From Pseudooctadecabacter sp. (GTDB lineage: Bacteria > Pseudomonadota > Alphaproteobacteria > Rhodobacterales > Rhodobacteraceae), in assembly GCF_020627745.1 (NCBI RefSeq), contig NZ_JAHDGE010000005.1:19437-83436 (forward strand): a stretch of 64,000 nt of DNA, written 5' to 3'. The position numbers and the translations under genes are program-made. The notes beneath the pieces are model-generated. The model saw only the letters and a program-made list of their open reading frames with translations. It ran no database searches and was not told where the DNA came from. Each line of letters opens with the position of its first letter. The first letter of the stretch is position 1. This document shows, piece by piece, positions 35,141 through 45,622 of the stretch.

Positions 35141-35776
35141 TCAGGTCGCAACCCGCAACGTAAGGTTCAATCGTCCGCCACCGGACAGCACCGTCGACGA
35201 ACCGGGGCGCGTTTTGTCGATCCCGTGATAAACCAGACGTGCATCACCCCCCATGACCACCACGTCGCCCGATTTCAGCCAAACCGCCTCTGTCGGTCCG
35301 CCGCGTGTCGTGTTGCCAATGCGAAACAGCCCGTCATCGCCTAATGAAACGGACACGACCGGATGGGAGGTGTCGGCCTCATCGCGATCCTGATGAAGCC
35401 CCATTTTCGCGGTGTCCCGATAAAGGTTGATGAGGCAGCTGTCCGGAGCACGGGGCGACCCCGACACCGCGTCCCAGACGGCACGGACCGTCGGCGGAAT
35501 GTCAGGCCAGAGGGTTCCTTGGGGATGTCTGTCGGCATAGCGATACCCCGACCGGTCCGCGATCCACCCGACATCACCGGCACTTGTCATCTGTACCGAC
35601 ATTCTTCGACCTGATGGCGTGACCGGCTGGAACAACGGTGCAGCCCTGACAACATCCCGAATCTCGGCCAATAGGGCCTCCTGCGCCGTGCGATCAAGCC
35701 AGCCCTGAAACACCTGAACGCCCCGCAAAACCAAAGTCGGCCGGGGCGTAACCCCTTCTTCATCATTTTTGCGCAT
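35141..35776 (-). CDS. alkB: AlkB-type 2-oxoglutarate dioxygenase
   Basis: Fe(II)/2-oxoglutarate enzyme that removes methyl adducts from DNA or RNA bases. About 211 residues. Fe ligands are the HxD in LHQDRDEAD and the His in RLVYHGID; the 2-oxoglutarate arginines lie in GGRLNLTLR. The nucleotide-lid region MSVQMTSAGDVGWIADRSGYRY is present. I start at 35776 (MRKNDEEG), because the longest frame (35860) would cover the likely dnaK promoter. It is divergent from dnaK. No ada or other alkylation-response gene is nearby. Confidence 0.92.
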   Translation of the reverse strand: MRKNDEEGVTPRPTLVLRGVQVFQGWLDRTAQEALLAEIRDVVRAAPLFQPVTPSGRRMSVQMTSAGDVGWIADRSGYRYADRHPQGTLWPDIPPTVRAVWDAVSGSPRAPDSCLINLYRDTAKMGLHQDRDEADTSHPVVSVSLGDDGLFRIGNTTRGGPTEAVWLKSGDVVVMGGDARLVYHGIDKTRPGSSTVLSGGGRLNLTLRVAT

Positions 35777-35795
35777 TTCTGCAGCACTCCACCGG

Positions 35796-35823
35796 TTGCA
35801 GGCCCTTATTTGCACACCTATAT
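35796..35823 (+). promoter_or_regulatory. Candidate heat-shock (RpoH) promoter of dnaK
   Basis: TTGCAG (35796-35801) and CCTATAT (35817-35823) are 15 nt apart, about 105 nt before the dnaK start. CCTATAT resembles the -10 of alphaproteobacterial sigma-32 promoters (CCATAT-like); the -35 departs from CTTGAA. dnaK operons are normally under this sigma factor. Confidence 0.4.
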
Positions 35824-35929
35824 ACCCTTCGATCCGGATGGGCGCGCCCATTCGAACCAATCAACCATCAGGCACGGGTGCCGGAACGGGTCCGTGCCGC
35901 CTCACATCGCCTAGGAAAGGGATTTGAAC

Positions 35930-37843
35930 ATGGCAAAAGTCATTGGCATCGACCTCGGGACAACGAACTCCTGCGTCGCAATCATGGACGGCTCGCAGCC
36001 TCGCGTTATCGAAAACGCCGAAGGTGCGCGGACGACCCCCTCTATCGTGGCCTTCACCGACGATGAACGTCTGGTGGGTCAGCCTGCAAAACGTCAGGCC
36101 GTCACGAACCCTGAAAACACTGTCTTTGGCGTCAAGCGTCTGATCGGCCGTCGGTTCGACGATGCGGACCTTGCGAAGGACAAAAAGAACATGCCGTTCG
36201 CCGTCATCAACGGTGGCAACGGGGATGCATGGGTGGAAGCCAAGGGTGAGAAATACTCCCCTGCTCAGGTCTCTGCTGTCATCCTGCAAAAGATGAAAGA
36301 AACCGCTGAAAGCTATCTGGGCGAAGAAGTGACCCAAGCCGTGATCACGGTTCCTGCCTACTTCAACGACGCCCAGCGTCAGGCCACGAAAGACGCCGGT
36401 AAGATCGCCGGTCTTGAGGTTCTGCGCATCATCAACGAACCGACAGCGGCGGCGCTGGCCTATGGCCTCGACAAGAAAGAGACCCAGACGATTGCGGTCT
36501 ATGACCTTGGCGGCGGTACATTTGACGTCACCATCCTTGAGATCGACGATGGCCTGTTCGAAGTGAAATCCACCAACGGCGACACGTTCCTTGGCGGCGA
36601 AGACTTCGACATGCGCATCGTGAACTACCTCGCGGATGAGTTCAAAAAAGAGAACGGCGTTGATCTGACCAAAGACAAGATGGCCCTGCAGCGTCTGAAA
36701 GAGGCCGCTGAGAAAGCCAAGATCGAACTGTCCTCCGCGTCCTCCACGGAAATCAACCAGCCGTTTATCTCTATGGGGTCCGACGGTTCGCCGTTGCACA
36801 TGGTCGTGAAACTGACCCGTGCGAAGCTGGAAAGCCTTGTGGGTGATCTGATCAAAGCCTCGATGAAGCCATGCGCAGCTGCGTTGAAAGACGCCGGTCT
36901 GAAAACCGACGACATCGACGAAGTCGTGCTTGTCGGTGGTATGACCCGCATGCCCAAGGTCATCGAAGAAGTGTCCAAGTTCTTTGGCAAAGAACCCCAC
37001 AAGGGTGTGAACCCTGACGAAGTCGTGGCCATGGGTGCCGCCATTCAGGCCGGCGTTCTGCAAGGTGACGTCAAGGACGTGGTTCTGCTGGACGTGACGC
37101 CATTGTCGTTGGGTATCGAAACCTTGGGCGGTGTCTTCACCCGTCTGATCGACCGCAACACGACGATCCCGACGAAAAAGTCGCAGATCTTCTCCACCGC
37201 GGAAGACAACCAGAATGCCGTGACGATCCGCGTGTTCCAAGGTGAACGTGAGATGGCCGCCGACAACAAAATGCTCGGTCAGTTCAACCTCGAAGAGATT
37301 CCACCGGCCCCACGCGGGATGCCCCAGATCGAAGTGACCTTCGACATCGACGCCAACGGCATCGTGTCCGTGGGCGCGTCTGACAAGGGCACCGGCAAGG
37401 AACAGAAGATCACGATCCAAGCCTCCGGTGGTTTGTCCGATGAGGACATCGAAGCCATGGTGCGCGACGCTGAGGAGAACGCCGAGGCCGACAAGGACCG
37501 TAAGGAACTGGTCGAGGCGAAGAACCAGGCGGAAAGCCTTATCCATTCGACTGAAAAGTCTATGGAAGAGCATTCCGACAAAGTCGACCCAACCACGATC
37601 GAGGCGATCGAACTGGCGATTGCGGCCCTCAAGGACGACCTTGAAGGTGACGATGCTGGCAAGATCAAATCCGGCATCCAGAACGTGACGGAATCCGCCA
37701 TGAAGCTGGGTGAAGCGATCTACAAGTCCGCGCAGGAAGAGGCCGGTGAGGCCGAACCTGACATGCCGGGTGCCGACGAAGGGGCCGCCGATGACATCGT
37801 CGACGCCGACTTCGAAGACCTCGACGACGACAAGCGGGCCTAA
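35930..37843 (+). CDS. dnaK: Chaperone DnaK (Hsp70)
   Basis: ATP-driven chaperone working with DnaJ and GrpE. The 637 residues have the N-terminal [21 protein letters not shown], the phosphate loops [17 protein letters not shown] and [13 protein letters not shown], the linker [17 protein letters not shown], the substrate domain and an acidic C-terminus ending in [28 protein letters not shown] lies 9 nt before the ATG at 35930. dnaJ follows after a 72-nt spacer with a strong hairpin; grpE is not in the window. Confidence 0.98.
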   Translation: MAKVIGIDLGTTNSCVAIMDGSQPRVIENAEGARTTPSIVAFTDDERLVGQPAKRQAVTNPENTVFGVKRLIGRRFDDADLAKDKKNMPFAVINGGNGDAWVEAKGEKYSPAQVSAVILQKMKETAESYLGEEVTQAVITVPAYFNDAQRQATKDAGKIAGLEVLRIINEPTAAALAYGLDKKETQTIAVYDLGGGTFDVTILEIDDGLFEVKSTNGDTFLGGEDFDMRIVNYLADEFKKENGVDLTKDKMALQRLKEAAEKAKIELSSASSTEINQPFISMGSDGSPLHMVVKLTRAKLESLVGDLIKASMKPCAAALKDAGLKTDDIDEVVLVGGMTRMPKVIEEVSKFFGKEPHKGVNPDEVVAMGAAIQAGVLQGDVKDVVLLDVTPLSLGIETLGGVFTRLIDRNTTIPTKKSQIFSTAEDNQNAVTIRVFQGEREMAADNKMLGQFNLEEIPPAPRGMPQIEVTFDIDANGIVSVGASDKGTGKEQKITIQASGGLSDEDIEAMVRDAEENAEADKDRKELVEAKNQAESLIHSTEKSMEEHSDKVDPTTIEAIELAIAALKDDLEGDDAGKIKSGIQNVTESAMKLGEAIYKSAQEEAGEAEPDMPGADEGAADDIVDADFEDLDDDKRA

Positions 37844-37857
37844 GGGCTGCGATTTAG

Positions 37858-37889
37858 CAAGACCGGCTCGGGCAACCGGGCCGGTCTTG
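37858..37889 (+). promoter_or_regulatory. Hairpin between dnaK and dnaJ
   Basis: CAAGACCGGC (37858-37867) pairs perfectly with GCCGGTCTTG (37880-37889) around a 12-nt loop that can itself pair (CGG/CCG). No T tract follows, so it is more likely an mRNA-processing or partial-termination element that lowers dnaJ relative to dnaK. Confidence 0.65.
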
Positions 37890-37915
37890 TGCATCCCAGG
37901 TAAGGGGACACGATC

Positions 37916-39061
37916 ATGTCAAAACGCGATTATTATGAGGTCTTGGGGCTGTCCAAGGGCGCATCGGCTGATGAGATCAAGAAAGCCTACCGCACCAAGG
38001 TCAAAGAACTTCACCCCGACCGCAATTCCGACAATCCAAACGCCGAAGCCCAGTTCAAAGAAGTGGGTGAGGCCTATGACGTTCTGAAAGACGGCGACAA
38101 GAAAGCCGCTTATGACCGCTACGGTCATGCAGCCTTCGAAGGTGGCATGGGCGGCGGGGGCCGTGGCCCCGGTGGTATGGGTGGCCAAGGCGATTTCGGA
38201 TCGGCCTTCTCGGACATTTTCGACGATCTTTTCGGCAACATGGGCGGTGGACGCGCCGGCGGTCAGAACCGCGCCCAGCGTGGCAACGACCTGCGCTATA
38301 ACCTGCGTGTCACATTGGAAGAGGCCTATGCCGGTCTTGCCAAAACTATCACCGTGCCAACCTCCGTTGGTTGCGGGTCCTGCAATGGGACGGGTGCCGA
38401 AGGCGGGTCTGAACCACAAACCTGTCCGACCTGTTCGGGCATGGGTAAGGTCCGCGCGCAGCAAGGCTTCTTTACGGTCGAACGCACCTGTCCGACCTGT
38501 AATGGCATGGGCCAGACCATTAAGGATCCGTGTCACACCTGCCATGGTGCGGGCCGCGTCGAGAAAGAAAAATCTTTGTCCGTCAACATCCCCGCCGGTG
38601 TCGAAACTGGCACCCGTATCCGACTGGCCGGTGAGGGTGAAGCCGGTATGCGCGGTGGACCGACGGGTGATCTTTATATCTTCATCGAGGTTCGCGATCA
38701 CGAACTGTTCGAACGTGAAGGCAACCACCTATTCTGCCGTGTGCCTGTGTCTATGACCACAGCCGCCATGGGCGGCGATATCGAAGTGCCGACAATCGAC
38801 GGTGGCCGGTCACGGGTGAAAATTCCGGCGGGGTCCCAGTCGGGCCGTCAGATGCGTTTACGGGCGAAGGGTATGCCTGCCCTGCGCGGCGGAGGACCCG
38901 GCGACATGTTCATCGAGATGGCCGTGGAAACACCGGTCAACCTGACGACACGGCAAAAAGAATTGCTGCGCGAATTCGAAGAGCTTTCGGCGGAAAACAA
39001 TCCCCAAAGTTCCAGCTTCTTCAAATCGGTCAAATCCTTTTGGGAATCGATGAAGGGCTGA
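37916..39061 (+). CDS. dnaJ: Chaperone DnaJ (Hsp40)
   Basis: Stimulates DnaK ATPase and delivers substrates. The 381 residues have the J domain with HPD (in [11 protein letters not shown], about 33-35), a Gly/Phe-rich linker ([20 protein letters not shown]), four zinc repeats ([32 protein letters not shown]; about 145-210) and two C-terminal beta domains. It is the type I form. It follows dnaK in the usual order; a strong terminator lies 34 nt past the stop. Confidence 0.98.
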   Translation: MSKRDYYEVLGLSKGASADEIKKAYRTKVKELHPDRNSDNPNAEAQFKEVGEAYDVLKDGDKKAAYDRYGHAAFEGGMGGGGRGPGGMGGQGDFGSAFSDIFDDLFGNMGGGRAGGQNRAQRGNDLRYNLRVTLEEAYAGLAKTITVPTSVGCGSCNGTGAEGGSEPQTCPTCSGMGKVRAQQGFFTVERTCPTCNGMGQTIKDPCHTCHGAGRVEKEKSLSVNIPAGVETGTRIRLAGEGEAGMRGGPTGDLYIFIEVRDHELFEREGNHLFCRVPVSMTTAAMGGDIEVPTIDGGRSRVKIPAGSQSGRQMRLRAKGMPALRGGGPGDMFIEMAVETPVNLTTRQKELLREFEELSAENNPQSSSFFKSVKSFWESMKG

Positions 39062-39091
39062 ATTAACCATTCAGAAATGGAATCACCCGAC

Positions 39092-39122
39092 AAAGGGGCG
39101 CATGAAACATGCGCCCTTTTTT
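39092..39122 (+). terminator. Terminator of the dnaKJ operon, containing the radC start
   Basis: GGGCGCATG (39096-39104) pairs perfectly with CATGCGCCC (39108-39116) around AAA, followed by six T. The ATG that best fits radC (39102) is inside the left arm, and its AAAGGGG ribosome-binding site is also in the stem. Confidence 0.8.
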
Positions 39123-39920
39123 GCCGAAGGCCCTCAGGCCGCACTTTTTGATGATGACGAAGTCCAGTTGATCGAACCCTTCGATCCGCCGCTGGCCAGC
39201 GTCAAAATCGAACCTGCAAAAACCATTGCGGGAAAAAAGCCCAAAGTACCGTCCTATCTTGCGGATCATCGTAAACGTCTGCGGCACCGGTTTCTGACCG
39301 GTGGGGCGGCCGCTATGCCGGATTACGAGATTCTGGAACTGACATTGTTTCGCTGCATTCCTAGGCAGGACGTAAAGCCGATTGCGCGTCGGCTGATAGA
39401 TACCTTCGGTGACATCAATGGCGTTCTGTCGGCATCGGTTGGCAGATTGGAACAGGTTGAGGGCGTGGGCCCTGCTGTGGCTCTTGAACTCAAGGTGATG
39501 GAAACGATGACCCACAGGATGGCACGGGCCCGGGTCATGCAGCGCCATGTCATCAGCTCATGGGATGCCGTTCTGGACTATTGTCATACCATCATGGCGC
39601 ACCGCGATATTGAACAGTTCCGTGTCCTGTATCTGGATCGGAAGAACGTGCTGATCGCCGATGAACAACAGGGTGAAGGTACTGTGGATCATGTGCCGGT
39701 CTATCCGCGCGAGGTTGTCAAACGCGCGCTGGAACTGAATGCATCGGCATTGATCCTTGTTCACAATCATCCGTCCGGTGATCCGACGCCATCGCAGGAA
39801 GACATCGACATGACCCAACAGATCATGTCGGCGGCTCAGGCCTTGGGTTTGACGCTGCATGATCATCTGATCATTGGTCGTGCCCGTGAACTGAGCTTCA
39901 GGTCGCAAGGGATTATCTAA
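39102..39920 (+). CDS. radC: RadC-family JAB/MPN protein
   Basis: 272 residues. After a poorly conserved N-terminus (about 1-45) come a helix-hairpin-helix-like region (LIDTFGDINGVLSASVGRLEQVEGVGPAVALELKV) and the MPN domain with the JAMM metal motif HNHPSGDPTPSQEDID (about 221-236) and the upstream Glu/Asp-rich VLIADEQQGEGTVDHVPVYPREVVKRAL. Despite its name, a repair role is doubtful, and the biochemical function is not established. The only ATG, at 39102, is inside the dnaJ terminator. It converges on the OmpA-like gene with a 4-nt overlap. Confidence 0.92.
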   Translation: MKHAPFFAEGPQAALFDDDEVQLIEPFDPPLASVKIEPAKTIAGKKPKVPSYLADHRKRLRHRFLTGGAAAMPDYEILELTLFRCIPRQDVKPIARRLIDTFGDINGVLSASVGRLEQVEGVGPAVALELKVMETMTHRMARARVMQRHVISSWDAVLDYCHTIMAHRDIEQFRVLYLDRKNVLIADEQQGEGTVDHVPVYPREVVKRALELNASALILVHNHPSGDPTPSQEDIDMTQQIMSAAQALGLTLHDHLIIGRARELSFRSQGII

Positions 39921-41461
39921 GGCAAGTCACCGACCCACAACTCGACACGCCGATTGGTCTGCTGACCCCAGATGGTATCATCGCAGGCCATGGGAAGGGC
40001 TTCACCGAAGGCTTCGACGTCCAGCGTGACATTTGCCGGAATGTTCCCGCCCAGTGCAGCCTCGACGGCGCGGCGAACGGCCTCCGCGCGGGCTGCGGAA
40101 AGATCGCGGTTGGCCTCTGCTGGCCCACGCCCATCACTGAACCCGACAAACATCAGACGCTTTGCCCCGAAGCGTCCATCCCGAACCGATTGAGCCAACT
40201 GCATGACATTTGATCGCGACTGCCCGTCCAGACGGGTCGAACCCGGTTCAAACCGAAAGGTTGAGGACATTCTGACCTGCGGTGACAGGACCCGGATCAT
40301 CCGCTGCAACTCTCCCAAAGGGATTTCACGACCAGCCGAGGTAATCGCAGCGGCCAACCGGTCGCCCTGATCCGCCAACGGAATGGGCACCGCCGCCAGA
40401 TCGACGAACCCCGCGCGACGGATAACCAACTGGGCCGACGGAGACCGCATCCAATCCAGAAACGCCTCAACCTGCGGGTGACGATTGCGTTGTGGCAGGT
40501 AAAGGAACATCGGAAAGGTCAAAGGGTAGTCTTCCGTCTTGAGGGACAGGAACGCAGGCTGCGATTGCAATCCACATGGACCACTCAGAGCGAGCGGCTG
40601 GGTCGTACCCGTCTGACCATAGGGCACCAAAGCAAGCCGGTTCGGCGACGCGCCCAGATCCGTCAAAAGGGTGTCAATATCGTCAACCGTGTTCGCGTCG
40701 GGCCCGATCGACAGCCCAAAGGGGGACATGAACCGGTCCTCGAACCCCTCCATCTGACCTGCCAGTGACTGTGCTGTCACCACATTGAATAAATCAGAGG
40801 TGCCCGCGAATGCCTTGGTCAGGGTCGACATTTCGATTGTTGCCCTGCCGGAGGCGACATCGACAACCGGAACCAAGGCGTCCAATGCCAGAATACGGGC
40901 CTGACGTGCGCGATCCAACCTGCCAAGTCCGTGGGATTGCGCTGTGGACAGTTCGGTTGTGCTCAACTCGCGAACTGACATGAGGACGTCGGCTTCATGA
41001 CCGATAAATTCATCGAACGCCGCCTTGGGTTCTGCGACAGTCAGCGCAATGTCCAACTGGGGTGAGCCATCGGAGCGGGAAAGGGCAAAACCTTTTGCAT
41101 TTTCCCGCACCTGCCACCCTAAATCGCGGGCGTATGCATCTATGAGAGATGGGAGCAGAACGTCCGCCATGCGCGCGGCACCAACCATGCGAATGCGAGG
41201 CACATAGTTTTCAAAATTCGGACATTCCGGTCCTTCGCACGTCATTCCGTCAGCACGGAAAGACACAAGGCCCGCGTCTGACAGAACTGTTACGACCGAC
41301 CCGTCAAAATCGACAAATTGCCCTTCGATCACCACCGCGTCGTCAGGGCTGTGAAAGACAACATTTTCAGCCAGGGCGGTGCCCGCACAAACGAAGTGTG
41401 CGGCGAAAACCGCCGCACATCGTATTCGTTTTTGAAACCAGCTTACATTCGCCCAAATCAT
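39917..41461 (-). CDS. Periplasmic-binding-protein/OmpA fusion
   Basis: 514 residues. A signal peptide (about 1-31, ending AGTALA) is followed by a solute-binding fold like phosphate-binding PstS (IRMVGAARMADVLLPSLIDAYARDLGW, VYDVASGRATIEMSTLTKAFAGTSDLFN-like segments, PLTFPMFLYLP). The C-terminus (from about 375) is an OmpA peptidoglycan-binding domain (FRFEPGSTRLDGQSRSNVMQLA, FVGFSDGRGPAEANRDLSAARAEAVRRA, QQTNRRVELWV). So the binding domain would be held near the cell wall. Its start overlaps the stop of the upstream gene (ATGA). The ligand is unknown. Confidence 0.85.
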   Translation of the reverse strand: MIWANVSWFQKRIRCAAVFAAHFVCAGTALAENVVFHSPDDAVVIEGQFVDFDGSVVTVLSDAGLVSFRADGMTCEGPECPNFENYVPRIRMVGAARMADVLLPSLIDAYARDLGWQVRENAKGFALSRSDGSPQLDIALTVAEPKAAFDEFIGHEADVLMSVRELSTTELSTAQSHGLGRLDRARQARILALDALVPVVDVASGRATIEMSTLTKAFAGTSDLFNVVTAQSLAGQMEGFEDRFMSPFGLSIGPDANTVDDIDTLLTDLGASPNRLALVPYGQTGTTQPLALSGPCGLQSQPAFLSLKTEDYPLTFPMFLYLPQRNRHPQVEAFLDWMRSPSAQLVIRRAGFVDLAAVPIPLADQGDRLAAAITSAGREIPLGELQRMIRVLSPQVRMSSTFRFEPGSTRLDGQSRSNVMQLAQSVRDGRFGAKRLMFVGFSDGRGPAEANRDLSAARAEAVRRAVEAALGGNIPANVTLDVEAFGEALPMACDDTIWGQQTNRRVELWVGDLP

Positions 41462-42603
41462 CTTGAGGCGAGTGTCAGGTCCTCAAACATGTTTTGCAAG
41501 ATCAGAAAGTCACCCACAGCATCGCAATCGGGCATCATCATTGTCAGGTCGAGGGCCGATGTTTCGCCATCGGGGGAAACCTGAATGCTTTGCGCAGCAA
41601 GTTCATTTCCGCAGTTTTCTGCGGTAATGGCGGCCTCCGCGACCAGCACCACATCAGCGGGGTTGGAGGCCGTAGCGGTCGGGAATGTATAGACCTCAGC
41701 CATCAGCGGATTGTCCGTCGCGACAACACCAAGGCGCATCAAATAGCCCCCTTCGGATGCCTCCAACCGGGCCATGTCACCGGGATTGTCGACGTAAATG
41801 TGTGATGGATCGCCGAAATTGGCGTTGTCCTCGTAAGCGCTCAGCATGATGTCAGCGTTGCCCTGCCATTGCAGAACGGCGCGGTCATAGGATGCAAATT
41901 CGGGAACCACGGCAGTCGCCACCGCGCCATCCCCGTTTTCGAACGCAACGATGACCACAGCGGTTTCTGCGAGGGCCGGGACCGTGACCTTGGCTGTGCC
42001 GTCTTCGTCGGTCATGGCGGTAAACATCATGCCCTGATGATGGACAGTAAAGGCCGTATCAATATGGCAAGGTGCGACCAGCGCGACATCAACCATCGCG
42101 GCAGCTGCGGGAGCGGCCATCATTGTCGGAACACAGTCCGCGTCCACGGTAATGGTTTCGCGTTCAGAAGAGACGTCGATGTCAGGCATTGCCTCTGCGT
42201 CGATACTCGCCATTTGAACCGGCGCTTGCGGTGTTTCCGGCAGGCGGGCCGTGTCGGGCAGATTCACCGCAACATCGGACACAGGCGCGGGGGTATCCAA
42301 GGACGGGGCGGTTACAGACCGGTCGTTCGCGGCAAATTGGAGTCCATCGGCAGATGGTTCAGCCAAGGTGACTGGCGTTGCGGTTACAAGCGTAGCAGGT
42401 TCAATCGCCGCTTCTTCACCTCCGGTGCTGGCCTGAATGACAGAAACAGGTGTATCCGGCGTCGCGGCAAACGGCGCGGGGCCTGCCACATCCTCTGATC
42501 CAAACCGACTGGCGAGGGCATCGCCGTTCTGCATGACAAAGCCGATGCCCAAGGCCACGCTGAACGTGCCGGCAGCCATGCCGATTTTCTTCAATTGTGC
42601 CAT
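41458..42603 (-). CDS. Membrane-anchored protein of unknown function, partner of the OmpA fusion
   Basis: About 381 residues: one N-terminal membrane segment (KKIGMAAGTFSVALGIGFVM), a Pro/Ala/Thr-rich region (about 30-125), and a beta-rich C-terminal half (DADCVPTMMAAPAAAAMVDVALVAPCHIDTAFTVHHQGMMF) with a few cysteines. Homologues in Rhodobacterales have, as I recall, been labelled 'translocase', without support that I know of. AAGGAG 8 nt before 42603 decides the start. The ATGA overlap with the downstream PBP/OmpA gene suggests a shared periplasmic complex. It lies between that gene and secA on the same strand. Confidence 0.78.
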   Translation of the reverse strand: MAQLKKIGMAAGTFSVALGIGFVMQNGDALASRFGSEDVAGPAPFAATPDTPVSVIQASTGGEEAAIEPATLVTATPVTLAEPSADGLQFAANDRSVTAPSLDTPAPVSDVAVNLPDTARLPETPQAPVQMASIDAEAMPDIDVSSERETITVDADCVPTMMAAPAAAAMVDVALVAPCHIDTAFTVHHQGMMFTAMTDEDGTAKVTVPALAETAVVIVAFENGDGAVATAVVPEFASYDRAVLQWQGNADIMLSAYEDNANFGDPSHIYVDNPGDMARLEASEGGYLMRLGVVATDNPLMAEVYTFPTATASNPADVVLVAEAAITAENCGNELAAQSIQVSPDGETSALDLTMMMPDCDAVGDFLILQNMFEDLTLASR

Positions 42604-42724
42604 TCGTCCACTCCTTCCCAAAAGGGTCAGAAGCATAACTGCCCCAACCGCATGTCCTTTGAAGGGCAGTGATTGGGTGTCTTTCAGTCGGGATTACGGC
42701 GGAAAAGCGGCGTTTACCTTGCTT

Positions 42725-45436
42725 TTAGGTCAAACTGCCATGGCAATGTTTGAACTTCTTTCCCGACCCACAGGGGCAAGGATCATTGCGGCCCGGATTG
42801 CCCCAGGTTGTCGGATCAGCCTCATCAAAACCGGGTTTTGCATCTGCAGATGCCTGTCCAGCCGCAGCCGTTCCACCAAAGGCGGCAGCCGCCGCCGCGG
42901 CGGCCTGACGCTGTTGCTGTTGTGCCTGCGCAATCATCGCCTGCTGTTCTTCCTGCGTCATGGGCCGGATTTGTGCGAGTTTCTGGGTCACATCCGACCG
43001 CAGGCTGTCCAACAGACTTTCGAACAGCTGGAAAGATTCTGTTTTGTATTCATTGAGCGGATCACGTTGTGCATACCCACGGAACCCGACGACAGACCGG
43101 AGGTGTTCCAGTGTCAAAAGATGTTCGCGCCACTTTGCATCAATGGTCTGCAGGATGATCTGCTTTTCAATATTGCGCATCACATCCTTGCCGAACGCTT
43201 CTTCCTTCTCGGCCATGTGATCGTCGGCAGCTTTTTCAAGCCGCTCGCGCAGGTCTTCGTCATCGACGCCTTCTTCGTTGGCCCATTCAATGACAGGAAC
43301 GTCGATACCAAGTTGCGCGATGACCTGTGCGTACAGACCTTCAGTGTCCCACTGGTCGGCATATGATTTGGCGGGAATGTACTGATCGACCAAGTCGTCA
43401 ATCACCTGCGATCGCATGTCGGCGGTAATCTCGGACAGGTCCTCTGCTTCCATGATCTCGCGCCGCTGGCTGAAGATGACCTTTCGCTGGTCATTCATCA
43501 CGTCGTCAAATTTCAAAAGCTGTTTACGAATGTCAAAATTGCGGCCTTCGACCTTGGCCTGTGCCCGTTCGAGGGATTTGTTCACCCATGGGTGCACAAT
43601 CGCCTCGCCTTCTTTCATGCCAAGCGACGACAGGACCTTGTCCAGACGTTCGGACCCGAAGATGCGCATCAGATCGTCTTCCAAAGACAGGAAGAACGAG
43701 GACCGGCCCGGGTCACCCTGACGGCCGGACCGCCCGCGCAGCTGGTTGTCAATCCGGCGGCTTTCGTGGCGTTCTGTTGCCAACACGAACAATCCGCCAG
43801 CGTCCTTGACGGCCTGTTCGTCGGCCTTGTGTTCTTCTTCGATGCGGGCACGGATCGCATCGGCGTCGCCGTCAGGATCGGCGGCGATCGCCTCCATAAT
43901 CTTGAATTCGACGTTGCCGCCCAGTTTGATGTCGGTTCCGCGACCCGCCATGTTGGTGGCAATCGTCACTGCGCCCAGCTTACCGGCATCGGCCACGATC
44001 TGGGCCTCCTGCTCATGCTGACGTGCGTTCAGGACATTATGGGCCACGCCTTCGGCGGTCAAAAGCTGGCTCAGGAATTCGGATTTCTCGATGGACGTCG
44101 TACCGACCAATGTCGGCTGGCCCTTCGCGTGGGCCTCCTTGATGGCTTTTACCACACCGTCGAATTTCTCTTTCGCGGTGCGGTACACCTGATCGTGTTC
44201 ATCCACACGGGCGATGGGCCGGTTCGTCGGAACCTCTACCACGCCAAGGCCGTAGATTTCCTGAAATTCCTCTGCTTCGGTAAGGGCCGTGCCGGTCATG
44301 CCGGACAGCTTGTTATAAAGCCGGAAGTAGTTCTGGAACGTCACAGAGGCCAGCGTCACGTTTTCAGGCTGGATCTTGCAGCCTTCCTTGGCCTCAATCG
44401 CCTGATGCAAACCATCGGACAAACGGCGGCCCGTCATCATCCGACCGGTGAATTCGTCAATCAAAACGACATCGCCGTCGCGGACGATATAGTCCTTGTC
44501 CTTGGTGAAAAGCTTATGTGCACGAAGGCCCTGATTGACGTGATGCACGAGGGTCGTGCTTTCAGGATCATAGAGGGTTTGCCCCTCGGGGAGGAGGCCG
44601 GCACCGGATAGCCGTTCCTCCAGAAAATCATTGCCCTCATCCGTGTAGTTCACGTTGCGGGTCTTCTCATCCAGGGTGAAATGTTCTTCACGGATTTCGG
44701 GGATGATCTTGTCAATCGCCAGATACAGATCGGTGCGGTCCTGGGCAGGGCCAGAGATGATCAGCGGCGTCCGCGCCTCATCGACCAGAATGGAATCAAC
44801 CTCATCCACGATTGCGAAGTTGTGGTCGCGCTGGTTCATCTGGCCCAGTTCAGCCTTCATGTTGTCGCGCAGGTAATCAAAACCCAATTCGTTGTTGGTG
44901 GCATAGGTCACGTCGCAGCGATACGCCGCGTGCTTTTCATCCTCGGGCTGCTGGGGGTAGATCACACCGGTCGTCAGGCCCAGCGCGCCATAAACCTGGC
45001 TCATCCATTCGGCGTCACGTTTGGCGAGGTAATCGTTCACCGTCACCACGTGCACACCCTTGCCCGTCAACGCATTCAGATAGGCAGGGAACGTGGCGAC
45101 AAGGGTCTTACCCTCACCTGTTTTCATTTCAGAAATATTACCCTGATGCAGAAAAATGCCACCCATCAGCTGCGTGTCAAACGCGCGCAGTCCCAAGCTG
45201 CGTTTGGCCGCCTCGCGACAGTTGGCAAATGCCTCTGGCAGGATGGCATCCAGACTTTCACCACCCATGGCGCGCTGCGCCAGTTCTTCGGTCTTTTGTT
45301 TGATGCCCTCATCGCTCAGCGCTTCGAACTCAGGCTCCAACGCGTTGATCTTTTCGACCAGCGGGCGGGTGGCCTTCACCTTGCGGTCGTTTGGCGTTCC
45401 AAAGACCTTTTTCGTGAGCGTTCCAAGACCGAGCAT
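42725..45436 (-). CDS. secA: Preprotein translocase ATPase SecA
   Basis: Motor of Sec-dependent export. The 903 residues contain Walker [12 protein letters not shown], Walker [24 protein letters not shown], the preprotein cross-linking and helicase-like domains ([45 protein letters not shown]), and the C-terminal zinc motif [17 protein letters not shown] that binds SecB. GGAGA 5 nt ahead places the start at 45436 ([13 protein letters not shown]). It is divergent from the parvulin isomerase gene; the 186-nt spacer must hold both promoters. Confidence 0.98.
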   Translation of the reverse strand: MLGLGTLTKKVFGTPNDRKVKATRPLVEKINALEPEFEALSDEGIKQKTEELAQRAMGGESLDAILPEAFANCREAAKRSLGLRAFDTQLMGGIFLHQGNISEMKTGEGKTLVATFPAYLNALTGKGVHVVTVNDYLAKRDAEWMSQVYGALGLTTGVIYPQQPEDEKHAAYRCDVTYATNNELGFDYLRDNMKAELGQMNQRDHNFAIVDEVDSILVDEARTPLIISGPAQDRTDLYLAIDKIIPEIREEHFTLDEKTRNVNYTDEGNDFLEERLSGAGLLPEGQTLYDPESTTLVHHVNQGLRAHKLFTKDKDYIVRDGDVVLIDEFTGRMMTGRRLSDGLHQAIEAKEGCKIQPENVTLASVTFQNYFRLYNKLSGMTGTALTEAEEFQEIYGLGVVEVPTNRPIARVDEHDQVYRTAKEKFDGVVKAIKEAHAKGQPTLVGTTSIEKSEFLSQLLTAEGVAHNVLNARQHEQEAQIVADAGKLGAVTIATNMAGRGTDIKLGGNVEFKIMEAIAADPDGDADAIRARIEEEHKADEQAVKDAGGLFVLATERHESRRIDNQLRGRSGRQGDPGRSSFFLSLEDDLMRIFGSERLDKVLSSLGMKEGEAIVHPWVNKSLERAQAKVEGRNFDIRKQLLKFDDVMNDQRKVIFSQRREIMEAEDLSEITADMRSQVIDDLVDQYIPAKSYADQWDTEGLYAQVIAQLGIDVPVIEWANEEGVDDEDLRERLEKAADDHMAEKEEAFGKDVMRNIEKQIILQTIDAKWREHLLTLEHLRSVVGFRGYAQRDPLNEYKTESFQLFESLLDSLRSDVTQKLAQIRPMTQEEQQAMIAQAQQQQRQAAAAAAAAFGGTAAAGQASADAKPGFDEADPTTWGNPGRNDPCPCGSGKKFKHCHGSLT

Positions 45437-45622
45437 ATTCTCTCCAAGCGCGGCATTCCGCGTCTCTGACATCAAAGTGTGAGGAGGTTGGTTGTGCCTG
45501 TTCAGCGCACCCCATAGACATGGGGACAAGACCGGCCCCCTCGGGACCTTTATGCGATGTAAGGGGCCGCTACATAGGTGTCAACGCCGCGGCCTCTCGC
45601 GGCTTATCAAGGGACTGTTAAC

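Noticed and set aside
35861-37894. 677-codon minus-strand frame opposite dnaK
   Set aside because: It is antisense to an intact dnaK. Long antisense frames to dnaK are a known artefact, even though this one looks Gly/Val/Phe-rich and protein-like.
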